This document shows positions 8,963-17,945 of a DNA stretch of 64,000 bases, piece after piece. The notes below the pieces were generated by a model that saw only the letters and a list, made by a program, of their open reading frames with translations, was not told where the DNA came from and did no database searches. The stretch's first letter is position 1; every line of letters begins with the position of its first letter. Source of the stretch: Proteobacteria bacterium bin106 (GTDB lineage: Bacteria; Bdellovibrionota_B; Oligoflexia; Oligoflexales; Bin106). The position numbers and the translations under genes are program-made. Where the stretch lies: positions 38,568-102,567 of the forward strand of contig MPNI01000005.1 in the NCBI GenBank assembly GCA_002238945.1. Reading direction: 5' to 3'.

Positions 8963-9508
8963 GATGTGTGTTTGAGCAACTGCTTTGTGTTTTTTTAAGC
9001 CGTTCTTTGCCTATCCATTGAGTTTGAGTAACAAACTCAATGGATCTGGTCGCTGAGTCACGTCTGAGTCATATCACAGATAGTCACTTGCTAAAAAACC
9101 ATATAGCTAAAACCCCTTCTTATAAAGCACTAGCAGAACCCTAATAACTCTTTAATGACAAAGATACGTTTGATCAGGCATTTCAAAAATACTCTTGTTT
9201 TACTTATTGATCTATGTTAGCTTGCTCGAGCTCTAGCTGAGGCTCGTTTTAAAAACGCGCCTTTGAGACTATGAGACTAACTAGAGGCCCAAAAAGAGAT
9301 AGATAGAAAAAACTAGAAAGAATCACTTAAAACTCAAGCAAAGTGGGTAAACAAGACAACATCATCTACACCATAACCATTTTATCTCTTCACATTACCC
9401 ATACATGTGTTACCACCGTTTTACAGCTCAATTCATCGTTTAGTCCGTCATGAAATGAGTTAATGTGTCATAAAACTGAACTAGAAGCACTCATTAAGGA
9501 GAACATTC
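8963..9508. other. Gene-free region upstream of the repeat-signal lipoprotein
   Basis: There is no credible reading frame in about 545 bp. It contains the 14-bp hairpin at 9013-9045. The promoter of the downstream lipoprotein should lie at its right end, but I could not find a consensus pair. Confidence 0.5.
9013..9045. other. Perfect 14-bp hairpin
   Basis: ATCCATTGAGTTTG and CAAACTCAATGGAT pair without mismatch around a 5-nt loop. No U-tract follows on either strand. It lies about 50 bp upstream of the transposase fragment, so it may be a terminator or a relic of the element's end. Confidence 0.6.
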
Positions 9509-10663
9509 ATGGAAAAGAGTCACACATATGCTCGTATGCTACGAGCATACATACCTAGGTTATCACTGGGGTTATCACTGGGGCTATCGCTGGGATTATC
9601 ATTAGGACTGGCAGCATGTTCAGATAATGTTGATACCGCAAAACAAAGCGCAGTAGATATTGATCCTGCTAAGTTAAAGCAAGACTATGCTGCTTTACCT
9701 GAAGGCTTTATGGTGCGTATGGCTATAGGTGCTTGCAAGCAAGGAGTTTCTCGCTCAACATCATCCCAAGATGTTGATATCCGTATTACCTATTCTGATC
9801 CGCGTTCTGAAGTGATTGATGCAAATGTGGCATCTTTTTTTCGAAATGACACTCATGCTCTTACTCGAGATAAAGAAGTATTTGGCGATAATTTTCTAAC
9901 CTCATCTGTGGAACTTCAGATGCTAAACCCAGCAGATATCACCAACTCCCATAACGATGAACTCTCTTTCGGTAATGAAGTTTTTGAATACCCATCACGT
10001 TTTTCTCTAAATACTCATACAAACATCTCTCCTGAAATCCCCGTTACTCAACAACTTCCCTCATACCCTTCTCAAGGCCCATCTCAAGGAAAAGGCAAAG
10101 GAAAGGGAAAAGGTTTTACAGGCAAGGGAGTTCAGCAATCATCACCTTCTCAAGGAAAAGTCTCAAAAGGTGGGATTCATGGCGGCGTAAGCCAAGCAGG
10201 AGTGAGCCAACAATCTCCCATGCAAGCTGGCCCTTCACAAGTACATCAAGGAAGTGCTAAACCCTCACCTGTACAAGCTTCACCCACACAAACGTCTGTA
10301 AAATCACCTGTACAACAGGGTATGTCTTCTAAAAAAGTCAGTCAAACAGGAGTGTATCAAGGAGGAGGCGTTCTTCAAGGCTCATCTTTTAGTGAGCAAC
10401 CGCTGCAGCATTTGCAACCATTATCTCAGATGCAATCACTACAAGGCTTCACCGCAGGTGATGAAGCTAGTTACTGTCAAGCTGTCCAAAATGTTCATCA
10501 CCAGCATTTTTCCCAGACTTTCCGTCCAGTTTATATTTCCAGTCTTCTTTCGCCATACAGCTGGGGTTATTACACAAATCCTACATCATGGCGTACTGAT
10601 GAACACATTTACTATTATTATGCCAAGCCAGAATGCCATGGTGCGTCATGGTGTAGTGGTTAA
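9509..10663 (+). CDS. Lipoprotein with repeat-built signal peptide and low-complexity Gln/Gly/Ser/Lys middle
   Basis: I do not recognise the family. The start has AAGGAG eight bases upstream. The signal peptide core is four copies of SLGL encoded by a 12-bp tandem repeat, followed by AAC with Cys37 as lipid site. Residues 40-180 look folded. The middle (about 185-310) is low complexity, with GKGKGKGKGF, then many QxGxSQ and SP.Q repeats. The C-terminal 60 residues are Tyr-rich (YISSLLSPYSWGYYTN) and contain three Cys. The layout suggests a surface or envelope protein with a flexible stalk. Nothing in it suggests a link to dnaG. Confidence 0.75.
   Translation: MEKSHTYARMLRAYIPRLSLGLSLGLSLGLSLGLAACSDNVDTAKQSAVDIDPAKLKQDYAALPEGFMVRMAIGACKQGVSRSTSSQDVDIRITYSDPRSEVIDANVASFFRNDTHALTRDKEVFGDNFLTSSVELQMLNPADITNSHNDELSFGNEVFEYPSRFSLNTHTNISPEIPVTQQLPSYPSQGPSQGKGKGKGKGFTGKGVQQSSPSQGKVSKGGIHGGVSQAGVSQQSPMQAGPSQVHQGSAKPSPVQASPTQTSVKSPVQQGMSSKKVSQTGVYQGGGVLQGSSFSEQPLQHLQPLSQMQSLQGFTAGDEASYCQAVQNVHHQHFSQTFRPVYISSLLSPYSWGYYTNPTSWRTDEHIYYYYAKPECHGASWCSG
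9560..9607. repeat. Tandem repeat, 12 bp x 4, in a signal peptide
   Basis: The units are TTATCACTGGGG, TTATCACTGGGG, CTATCGCTGGGA and TTATCATTAGGA. The first two are identical and the last two carry third-position changes that mostly keep Ser-Leu-Gly-Leu. They form the hydrophobic core of the lipoprotein signal peptide. Confidence 0.95.
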
Positions 10664-10720
10664 TATCGTAGTATAGATGATCATTTATGAACATGTTCAA
10701 CTTTATATGTTCTAAAAGGG

Positions 10721-10785
10721 CTGTTATGGGTTATCTTTATGGTACTTAAGATAAAAGATAAAAGATATAAGATAGCTCATAACAG
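10721..10785 (+). promoter_or_regulatory. Long hairpin between the lipoprotein gene and dnaG
   Basis: Positions 10721-10737 and 10769-10785 pair over 17 bp, with two G-U wobbles, around a loop of about 31 nt rich in AAGATA repeats. TTAATTTT follows, and the dnaG ATG comes ten bases after the stem. It could be the lipoprotein terminator, a dnaG leader element, or both. Confidence 0.55.
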
Positions 10786-10795
10786 TTAATTTTAA

Positions 10796-12631
10796 ATGGC
10801 AGATGATCTTAAAAACCGTGTTCTGGAAGCCACTGATTTATACAGTTTGGTATCTGAGCATGTTCGTTTGATGGCAAGTGGCTCTCATCATCGAGGGTTG
10901 TGTCCGTTTCATCAAGAAAAAACACCGAGTTTTTATCTTTTTCCTAATAGGTATCACTGCTTTGGCTGCTCAGCCAGCGGTGATGCCATCACCTTTGTGA
11001 TGAAAACACAAGGATTGAGTTTTCCTGAAGCTCTAGCTCATCTTGCTTCTCGTGCAGGCATTGATGCTTCACGCTTTTCTACGAAAAGATACAGACAAGA
11101 GCAACAACAACTCTCCATCAAAAAAAATGCCTTAGCTAGCGCTCAAAACTGGTTTTTTCAAAGACTATGGCATAGTTCTTCAAGTGAAGCTGCAGAAGCA
11201 CAGAATTATTTACTAAGTCGTCACTATTCTAAAGAATTCCTACAAAAACATGGTTTTGGACTCTCTTCTCATCACAGTCATGAACTGTTAGATGATTTTA
11301 AGAAACAAGGATATAACCATGAAAATCTTTTAACAGCATCATTGATAGCCAAGTCACAACGCAGCTCCACATCTGAGTATTATGACTTTTTTTTACGTCG
11401 CATCACCTTTCCCATCCATGATCACAGTGGAAAATTGATCGCTTTTGCCGGACGTCTTTATATTGCACATAATAGCCAAGCAACGAGTCAAGTTGCTGGC
11501 AAATACAAAAACTCAAAATACCCCAAAAACAAAGTGTTATATGGTTTTTGGCAGGCTAAACAAGCTTTTTTGCAAAAAAAACGCGCCATCATTACCGAAG
11601 GTTATTTGGATGTGTTGCGATTATGGCAATATGGCTTCCAAGAAACCGTGGCATCACAAGGTACAGCACTTACTGTAGATCATCTCAAAGCCCTTTCACG
11701 CCTTGTTAACAAAGCTGTTCTGTTATTTGATGGCGATCAAGCAGGAAAGGATGCAGCTATGCGTTCTTTAGCCCATAGCATTCACATCCCTGATCTGTCT
11801 CTTTATTGCGCCTTACTGCCTTCAAATCATGATCCAGATAGTTTTTTGCTTAAGCACAAAAAAGAAGATCTTGAAGATCTGATACTCAACGCCAAACCAC
11901 TCCTTGAAGTGGTGATTGAAAAACAACTCTCAGGACTAGATAGCATAGCTATGGCAGGAGTCATTGATAAGAGGTTTTTTCCTTGGATGCAATCCATACC
12001 TCCCCTACAACAAGCCAGCATATTACGTCTTATTGCCCAAAAAACCGGCCTATCAGATGAAGTTCTTCATACAGAATTAGATAAAAGCAAATCCTCTACA
12101 CAACCTGCAACACTCTCTGTAGATTCTCAAACCATAGACTCTCAACTCTATACAACCCACGTTCTCCCTTCACATGTGAGAGAACTGCTCTCTCATCTTT
12201 TCTTCCTTCAACCACATGAAGCTCCATCTTTACCCAAAGATCTTTCTGTGTTTATCTCCTGTGAACTCGAAATTGATGCCTTATGGCAAAACTGCTTGCT
12301 ATCCTTACTTCCCCAAAAACGCACACGTATTGGCTACTACCCCTTTCACAACCAAGATCTTACAGAGATATTTCATAGCCCAGCTGCCGCCAACCTCCTT
12401 GAGGAACTGCAAAGCGCGCCGATGCGCTATGACATTGCCCACGATATAGCTATTAGCCGCATAATGAATGATTACCGTCTTAAACACATCACATCCACCA
12501 TCGAGACCCTCACACAACAACTCTCTTTAGCTAAAGATGATCCCTCTTTTCCTCGAAAGATGGTCGTAGAAGAAATTGTCCGCCTTCACCAAGTGCGACG
12601 CAATAAACACAAACCCCAAACAAACCCATGA
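10796..12631 (+). CDS. dnaG: DNA primase
   Basis: DnaG makes RNA primers at the replication fork. The N-terminal CHC2 zinc domain has Cys36, His39, Cys55 and Cys58 (CPFHQEKTPSF, then YHCFGC). The polymerase core has the KYKNSKYPKNKVLYG segment. The Toprim domain carries TEGYLDV (catalytic Glu) and LLFDGDQAGKDA (acidic DGD). The C-terminal helical region is poorly conserved, as expected for the helicase-interaction domain. Length is 611, normal for the family. No clear ribosome site precedes the ATG, and a 17-bp hairpin lies immediately upstream. rpoD follows about 345 bp downstream, the usual macromolecular-synthesis order, with its own promoters. Confidence 0.97.
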   Translation: MADDLKNRVLEATDLYSLVSEHVRLMASGSHHRGLCPFHQEKTPSFYLFPNRYHCFGCSASGDAITFVMKTQGLSFPEALAHLASRAGIDASRFSTKRYRQEQQQLSIKKNALASAQNWFFQRLWHSSSSEAAEAQNYLLSRHYSKEFLQKHGFGLSSHHSHELLDDFKKQGYNHENLLTASLIAKSQRSSTSEYYDFFLRRITFPIHDHSGKLIAFAGRLYIAHNSQATSQVAGKYKNSKYPKNKVLYGFWQAKQAFLQKKRAIITEGYLDVLRLWQYGFQETVASQGTALTVDHLKALSRLVNKAVLLFDGDQAGKDAAMRSLAHSIHIPDLSLYCALLPSNHDPDSFLLKHKKEDLEDLILNAKPLLEVVIEKQLSGLDSIAMAGVIDKRFFPWMQSIPPLQQASILRLIAQKTGLSDEVLHTELDKSKSSTQPATLSVDSQTIDSQLYTTHVLPSHVRELLSHLFFLQPHEAPSLPKDLSVFISCELEIDALWQNCLLSLLPQKRTRIGYYPFHNQDLTEIFHSPAAANLLEELQSAPMRYDIAHDIAISRIMNDYRLKHITSTIETLTQQLSLAKDDPSFPRKMVVEEIVRLHQVRRNKHKPQTNP

Positions 12632-12699
12632 AAATAACATATAGAAAGGAGAAAAACACATACCATGTATTTTTTATCCGTATTGCTTGAGTATATACG

Positions 12700-12728
12700 T
12701 TAACAATATCAATATGTTATAGTATAAT
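12700..12728 (+). promoter_or_regulatory. Sigma70-type promoter P1 of rpoD
   Basis: TTAACA (12700-12705) and TATAAT (12723-12728) are separated by exactly 17 bp in an AT-rich context. It lies about 250 bp upstream of the rpoD start. Confidence 0.6.
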
Positions 12729-12906
12729 CATATGAGAGTTCGCTATACTGCATCTTTGCGCTTTTCCATATTTTTTAGAATATCAAACATATCAAATAAA
12801 CCCTTAACATTCATAGACACACCCCCACATACCCTCCTCTTAACCAACCACTAACCACTTTTTTCGTTACATTTTGATATTTTTTATGAAAATGTGATAA
12901 TTTCCT

Positions 12907-12934
12907 TTGTTGATCTCTTGGTTTAAGCTATAAT
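12907..12934 (+). promoter_or_regulatory. Sigma70-type promoter P2 of rpoD
   Basis: TTGTTG (12907-12912) and TATAAT (12929-12934) are separated by 16 bp. They would give a leader of about 35 nt carrying the GGAGG site at 12964-12968. Confidence 0.55.
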
Positions 12935-12976
12935 CAAAGCTTGTACCTTTCTTTTTATACGCTGGAGGAACTTGCG

Positions 12977-15733
12977 TTGAAGGCAAAACCTAAAACACCC
13001 TTAGATAAGCTAGTGGCAAAACCAGAACAAGAAGCGGCTACGCCCACTACAACACAGCCAGCACAAACGGAAACATCAGCAGAGCCCACAGCAGAACCCA
13101 CAGCAGAACCCACAATGGTGCAAGCTTCAAAAGCAAGCCCATCAGCTGAAGCCCCCCCTGAAGCCCCTGAAGCAAAAGCAGAAGCAAAAGCAGAAGCAAA
13201 AGCAAAAACCGCTGCAATTAAAAAAACAGTCAAAGACACGGTCAAAGAAACCATCAAAACAACAGTGGATACATCCACCAAGAAACCTGCTGCAGAAAAA
13301 AAGGCCTCATCTCCTGTGACAGTCAAACAGGTTGTCAAGAAAATGGTCAGTCAACTCGGCACGTTGCAACAACAAAACCAGAAAGCTAAGATCAAGCCCT
13401 CCCCTGCCTCTACCAGAACCAAGAACTCTAGGACTAACTCTAGGACTAACTCTAGGACTAAGAGTACAAAGGCTAAAAAAACTCAAACCGTTAGCCAAAA
13501 AAACAAGACGAAAAAAAAGAATAAAGAACATAAAAAAACACCCGTGACAACAACCACAAAACGGGAAGTAAACCAGGCCTTAGAGGAAAAAACATCTCAA
13601 GCACAACCAGCACAAAAAACAATTCAGCTAAATGATAGCAAGCTAAATAATAGCAGCAGCATGGATCTTGTCTCTTCAGTCACTCAAAAAGTGATAGAGG
13701 AGCACGTTCACGTTAAGGTGCAAGAACAAGAAAAAACGCAAGAAAAAACGCAAGAAGTACCCTCCCAAAATGAGGTTAAGTATCAGCAAAGACAAAAGCA
13801 AAAACAAAAACAAAAGCCAAAGCAAAAATCTAAAACACGTACAACATCAAGTCAAACAGCTACCACAGTTACCACAAATAACTCACAAGAGCACATTAGC
13901 AAAGCCACAGAACACACCTTAAATTCCGTTAAAGAAACCATTGCGGAACGTAAAAACAAAACGAAAACCAAGGTGCCAGCAAACAAACCAAAACAAACTG
14001 CTCGTGCTATGGATAAGGCTTTAGCGTCTTTAAAAGCTAAGGCTCATCGCAATGATAGTACGATATCTTATCGTGAGGTACGTCAAACTCTTGGAACACA
14101 TCTTAACAGTCGTCCTAAATCGTCTGATCTTACTCACATCATTACGGCACTTGGAGATGATGACATTGAGGTGTTTGATCAAGGAGTTGATAGTGATGAT
14201 GATTTCAGCACCTCTTTATCTTCTCAAGATAACCAAGTCCATGGTCCTAGTGAAGACATTGCCGGTAGAGGTGATGATGCCATGGTACGTTCGGTGGATC
14301 CTGTAAGGATCTACTTACGTAAAATGGGCTCTGTACCCTTGTTATCACGAGAAGGTGAAGTCTTTATAGCCAAAAAGATTGAAGAAGCGGAAAACAAGGT
14401 ACTTGCTCGATTGATATCTTTTAAACTGTGTTTGGAAGTCATCTCTGATACAGCTCGTTCTTTTGTACAAGGAGAGATTCGTTTAAAAAATTGGATCAAG
14501 GGTTTTGATGATGATGAGGCTTCAAATAATGAAGGAGCTCATGAGACCAAGATCAAAAGCAAAACCATTGTGTTACTCAATCACATTGATGAATATCTAG
14601 TATGTTTACTCAAAGAAAATTCTTCTCCTGATCACACAAAGCAGTTAAAAATCCATCAAGCTGATATCTTTGATAAACTCAAAGATATCAATATCAATCG
14701 TAAGATCTTACAAACGGTAATTGATATGGTTGCTCAGCATCACTCTACCTTGCGAGAGGCTGAACAGGATATAGATTATTATGCAAAGAGGTTGGGTTAT
14801 TCGCGCACAGAGCTTATCCTTAAGGTAAGTGAAGATAAAGAAGCTTTCTTTGATGAGCGCACTCCTGGGGAATGGGAGAAGATCAAACGCTCTGTAAGGC
14901 ATGCGCTTGCAAATACTGAGGCTATGGTACAGAAATACCAGCATATCAAAGATGCAGAAGATATATTACAGTTGTATCGTGATCTTATTAGCCTACAAAA
15001 TGACACGGAAAACGCCAAGCGTGAGCTTGTAGAAGCCAATTTAAGACTGGTGGTATCCATTGCTAAAAAGTACAGCAATCGTGGTTTGCAATTTCTTGAT
15101 TTGATTCAAGAGGGCAATATTGGCTTAATGAAAGCGGTGGAAAAATTTGAGTATCGTCGTGGTTACAAGTTTTCCACATATGCCACTTGGTGGATTCGTC
15201 AAGCCATCACAAGAGCTATAGCAGATCAAGCCCGTACCATTCGTATTCCCGTACATATGATTGAAACCATCAACAAATTGATCCGTACCACCCGTGTCTT
15301 AATCAAAGAGATGGGACGAGAGCCTAGTCCTGAAGAAATTGCAGCACGTATGGGCATACCATTAGAAAAAGTCAGAAAAGTACTGAAAATTGCTGTAGAG
15401 CCTATTAGCTTAGAAACCCCCATTGGCGAAGAAGAAAACAATTATATTGGAGACTTCCTTGAAGATAAAGCCACACAAAGTCCATCGGAGTCTGTGTTAG
15501 GCAATTCTTTGATGCGACAAACTCTTAGAGCTCTAGCCACTTTAACGCCGAGAGAAGAAAAAGTGTTGCGGATGCGTTTTGGTATTGCTGAAATCAGCGA
15601 CCATACCCTCGAAGAGGTAGGACAGAGCTTTGAAGTCACACGGGAGAGAATACGACAAATTGAAGCAAAAGCATTACGTAAGTTACGTCATCCATCACGA
15701 TCAAAAAAACTCCGCTCGTTTATCAAATCCTAA
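12977..15733 (+). CDS. rpoD: Primary sigma factor RpoD with very long low-complexity N-terminus
   Basis: The conserved core is complete. Region 1.2 starts [11 protein letters not shown] (about residue 441). Region 2 has [26 protein letters not shown] and the -10-binding [15 protein letters not shown] (from about 690). Region 3 has RIPVHM and region 4 ends [21 protein letters not shown] region 1.1-like segment ([13 protein letters not shown] to [11 protein letters not shown]) lies near residues 350-405. Ahead of it are about 340 residues of Lys/Glu/Ala/Thr/Gln low complexity with repeats AEPT, EAKA, RTNS and QKQK. I start at TTG 12977, because GGAGG lies eight bases upstream; an upstream in-frame TTG (12941) lacks this. 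The 918 residues far exceed the usual 600-700. Confidence 0.95.
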   Translation: MKAKPKTPLDKLVAKPEQEAATPTTTQPAQTETSAEPTAEPTAEPTMVQASKASPSAEAPPEAPEAKAEAKAEAKAKTAAIKKTVKDTVKETIKTTVDTSTKKPAAEKKASSPVTVKQVVKKMVSQLGTLQQQNQKAKIKPSPASTRTKNSRTNSRTNSRTKSTKAKKTQTVSQKNKTKKKNKEHKKTPVTTTTKREVNQALEEKTSQAQPAQKTIQLNDSKLNNSSSMDLVSSVTQKVIEEHVHVKVQEQEKTQEKTQEVPSQNEVKYQQRQKQKQKQKPKQKSKTRTTSSQTATTVTTNNSQEHISKATEHTLNSVKETIAERKNKTKTKVPANKPKQTARAMDKALASLKAKAHRNDSTISYREVRQTLGTHLNSRPKSSDLTHIITALGDDDIEVFDQGVDSDDDFSTSLSSQDNQVHGPSEDIAGRGDDAMVRSVDPVRIYLRKMGSVPLLSREGEVFIAKKIEEAENKVLARLISFKLCLEVISDTARSFVQGEIRLKNWIKGFDDDEASNNEGAHETKIKSKTIVLLNHIDEYLVCLLKENSSPDHTKQLKIHQADIFDKLKDININRKILQTVIDMVAQHHSTLREAEQDIDYYAKRLGYSRTELILKVSEDKEAFFDERTPGEWEKIKRSVRHALANTEAMVQKYQHIKDAEDILQLYRDLISLQNDTENAKRELVEANLRLVVSIAKKYSNRGLQFLDLIQEGNIGLMKAVEKFEYRRGYKFSTYATWWIRQAITRAIADQARTIRIPVHMIETINKLIRTTRVLIKEMGREPSPEEIAARMGIPLEKVRKVLKIAVEPISLETPIGEEENNYIGDFLEDKATQSPSESVLGNSLMRQTLRALATLTPREEKVLRMRFGIAEISDHTLEEVGQSFEVTRERIRQIEAKALRKLRHPSRSKKLRSFIKS
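13079..13114. repeat. Tandem repeat, 12 bp x 3, in rpoD
   Basis: GCAGAGCCCACA is followed by two copies of GCAGAACCCACA, encoding three AEPT units in the sigma-factor N-terminal extension. Confidence 0.9.
13169..13204. repeat. Tandem repeat, 12 bp x 3, in rpoD
   Basis: Three identical GAAGCAAAAGCA units encode EAKA repeats. Confidence 0.9.
13424..13459. repeat. Tandem repeat, 12 bp x 3, in rpoD
   Basis: Three identical AACTCTAGGACT units encode the RTNS series. Exact identity at third positions shows recent expansion rather than protein-level selection. Confidence 0.92.
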
Positions 15734-15759
15734 GGTGTTTTATTATATGATTCTTTTGG

Positions 15760-15836
15760 GGGGCCATAGCTCAGCTGGTTAGAGCAGCGTGCTCATAACT
15801 CGAAGGTCGGAGGTTCAAGTCCTCCTGGCCCCACCA
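15760..15836 (+). tRNA. tRNA with CAU anticodon (elongator Met, or Ile2)
   Basis: The 77-nt cloverleaf has a perfect 7-bp acceptor (GGGGCCA/TGGCCCC), D-arm GCTC...GAGC, anticodon loop CTCATAA and T-arm GGAGG-TTCAAGT-CCTCC; CCA is encoded. The G1-C72 pair argues against an initiator tRNA. The anticodon stem GCGTG/CTCGA is weak: it has a U-U mismatch in the middle and a G-A at its top. TTTTT follows CCA after four bases (ACCACTTTTT). CAU alone cannot separate Met from lysidine-modified Ile. Confidence 0.9.
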
Positions 15837-15877
15837 CTTTTTGTTCATCCCAACCCTGATCATTCATTATGTTATTA

Positions 15878-15903
15878 TCATCACTCTGAATCATCACTCT
15901 GAT
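15878..15903. repeat. Tandem repeat, 13 bp x 2
   Basis: TCATCACTCTGAA and TCATCACTCTGAT lie between the tRNA and the M16-like gene. Confidence 0.8.
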
Positions 15904-15922
15904 CTGATTCAAGAGTTTCAGA

Positions 15923-17356
15923 TTAAGGATAACTCACCACCACTTCTGGGTCGAAATAATCATTGTAAAGACTCGTATCACCCACTAACTTTTGTGGGCC
16001 AAGAATAGCTATCTTAAAGTTTCTTAAATAGTATTGAGCTAAAAAACGCAGAGTCTTTACGTCCACTTCAGCAATAAGTTTGGGAAAGAAACTCCATGTA
16101 TCGATGCGATAAAAAGGATAAGAATAGCCATGGAGATATTGAGCAATCTCAAACGTATTACTTTGAGATCTGAAATACTCGGTATAAAACGCATTCGTAT
16201 ACTCCTGTAGTCCCTTGCCATGTAAGGGATCTTCGCGCATAGACTTAATAAAATCTCTGACAACATCCATACTTTCTTTTAATTTAGAAGTTGTAAAGCT
16301 TATAACACCTGAACTAACAGACGGAGCATAAGACAACCCTTTATGAGACCTCAGCTGTTCAAAGAAGTTGATATACATCACATTCATAAGCAATCTCCAA
16401 GCTTCTTGATGTGTGGAATAACCGCCAGGAGTGCTAAATGATATTTTGACAAAAATATTGCTTAGATCTTTAGGATGATAAACAACACGTCTTTGGTCAT
16501 AACTGGAATGCTTCAAAAAATGTTCCAAATACTGAATATGGCTTTCATAATGCCATGAAGGAATAGAACCAAAAGTCTTATTCAATGTTTTTTGGATGTT
16601 TGTCGCCTTATCAGGACTCACCACCGCAAAATTCATACGCCTCGCATTAAGAAATTTCTGATACTCTTTTGTCAGATCATCAGTGGTTAAACGCTTAACT
16701 TGGGCTGCCAGATTGTAATAATAATCATTAAAACCAGAAGGCGTAAAACGCAAAGCATGTAAGCTTTTATTCAATTGCCATCGATCCTTATTAGCACAGC
16801 TTTGTATGCTTAAAAGAGCGTTCTTCTTTCGTACTTCAAGGTCTTGAGAAGAAAACTTAGGCTCTGTAATGATCGAGTGAAGAACTTCAAGGTTTTCAGT
16901 AAGATATTTATGAGGAGCATAAATACTACAGGTTAAGTGCACATTGTCGTTTAAACAGGAGGGAGTTGGTCCACATCGTATGGTTTGTGCAATATTAGTG
17001 ATCTTATCAGCTAACTCATCACGTCCAAAACGCTGAGTTTGCTGAGTCATCAAAGCAGCAATAAATTGACGGTGAAGACCCCAGCCATAAAGATAATCAT
17101 CACGAGACCAATCCAGATCAAATATCAAAGCCATCATATCTGAATCATTTTGGTAGTGAGTAACAGAAATACCATTTTTTAAAAACAAACGCGAAATGCG
17201 TTCTTGAGTGGCATTCATATACTCTTCACTCACCACAGGCTTAGCTGCAAGGCTATCTGTTGCTAATGCTGTTAACATAGTCATAGCACCGGATATCCAT
17301 AAGGTACAAATGAGGTACTTGGCACATGCATATTTTTGAAAAAAACCAAATGACAT
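15923..17356 (-). CDS. M16 (pitrilysin)-fold protein, apparently non-catalytic, exported
   Basis: The signal peptide ends near DSLAAKP. The body matches the M16 layout: the N-terminal half has LTTDDLTKEYQKFLNARRMNFAVVSPD, and the C-terminal half has FFEQLRSHKGLSYAPSVS, the conserved EQLR-GLSY helix. The zinc motif HxxEH is absent where it should be (QFIAALMTQQTQRFG), so it should not be a peptidase by itself. M16B proteins often work as active/inactive pairs, but no active partner is seen here. I start at ATG 17356 with GGGAG eight bases upstream; the GTG at 17386 lacks a site. Length is 477, typical of M16B. Confidence 0.75.
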   Translation of the reverse strand: MSFGFFQKYACAKYLICTLWISGAMTMLTALATDSLAAKPVVSEEYMNATQERISRLFLKNGISVTHYQNDSDMMALIFDLDWSRDDYLYGWGLHRQFIAALMTQQTQRFGRDELADKITNIAQTIRCGPTPSCLNDNVHLTCSIYAPHKYLTENLEVLHSIITEPKFSSQDLEVRKKNALLSIQSCANKDRWQLNKSLHALRFTPSGFNDYYYNLAAQVKRLTTDDLTKEYQKFLNARRMNFAVVSPDKATNIQKTLNKTFGSIPSWHYESHIQYLEHFLKHSSYDQRRVVYHPKDLSNIFVKISFSTPGGYSTHQEAWRLLMNVMYINFFEQLRSHKGLSYAPSVSSGVISFTTSKLKESMDVVRDFIKSMREDPLHGKGLQEYTNAFYTEYFRSQSNTFEIAQYLHGYSYPFYRIDTWSFFPKLIAEVDVKTLRFLAQYYLRNFKIAILGPQKLVGDTSLYNDYFDPEVVVSYP

Positions 17357-17488
17357 AGCCGATACTCCCTTATGACCTACCCACACAACCTGTTTTAGTG
17401 TCTAAACCTAACTGTTGCCAACATCATACGTTGCCAGATCATGAGCCTCAAGAGAATTTTTCAAAGCCTACGTAACTCAACGCTCTTT

Positions 17489-17520
17489 GTCTTTTAAGGA
17501 ATAAAGATTCCTTAAAAGAC
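17489..17520. terminator. Perfect 14-bp hairpin after rpsT
   Basis: GTCTTTTAAGGAAT and ATTCCTTAAAAGAC pair fully around AAAG. It lies about 60 bp after the rpsT stop and before the M16-like gene, so it probably ends the ribosomal transcript. There is no U-tract. Confidence 0.5.
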
Positions 17521-17578
17521 AGCATAGATACTTAACATGTTAGAAGTACGTCAATCATCCAAAATACACTGACACTCA

Positions 17579-17881
17579 TCAGTTATTGGAATCAACAGGA
17601 TTCAAACAAGCAGCTTTAACTTGAGCTGCTAAACGTTTTATGCGCCGAGAAGCATTGTTTTTCTTAATCCTGCCCTTACTGACAGAACGCATCAAAAAGG
17701 ATTGAGAATGAGCCAGTAACTTCATCAAATCTTCTGCTTTCATCTTGCCTTCTCGTGTGGCCTCAATGCCAAGTCGCAGACTCTTTAAGGATGTTCGCAA
17801 TGCTGATAGATATGAACGATTTTCTATTCGGCGCTTAGCTTCTTGCCGAATACGCTTTCTTGCTGATGCACAATGAGCCAC
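17579..17881 (-). CDS. rpsT: 30S ribosomal protein bS20
   Basis: bS20 binds the 16S rRNA 5' and 3' domains. The family signature is visible: basic N-terminus SARKRIRQEAKRR, then YLSALRTSLKSL and a C-terminal KGRIKKNNASRRIKRLAAQVKA, matching the KGxIHKNxAxRxxxRL pattern. Length is 100 (usual 85-90). The start is GTG with AAGGAA eight bases upstream. It lies last in the rpsR-rpmB-basic protein-rpsT series. Confidence 0.93.
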   Translation of the reverse strand: MAHCASARKRIRQEAKRRIENRSYLSALRTSLKSLRLGIEATREGKMKAEDLMKLLAHSQSFLMRSVSKGRIKKNNASRRIKRLAAQVKAACLNPVDSNN

Positions 17882-17945
17882 AATATAGTTCCTTAATGAT
17901 AGATGAACGAAACCCGGAACACTTTGGTGTTCTTATGTCTTCATT

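Noticed and set aside
12955..13338. Minus-strand frame of 127 codons, Ala/Ser/Val-rich
   Set aside because: It is the antisense shadow of the repetitive rpoD N-terminus and has no ribosome site.
14797..15078. Minus-strand frame inside rpoD region 2
   Set aside because: It lies antisense to strongly conserved sigma-factor sequence.
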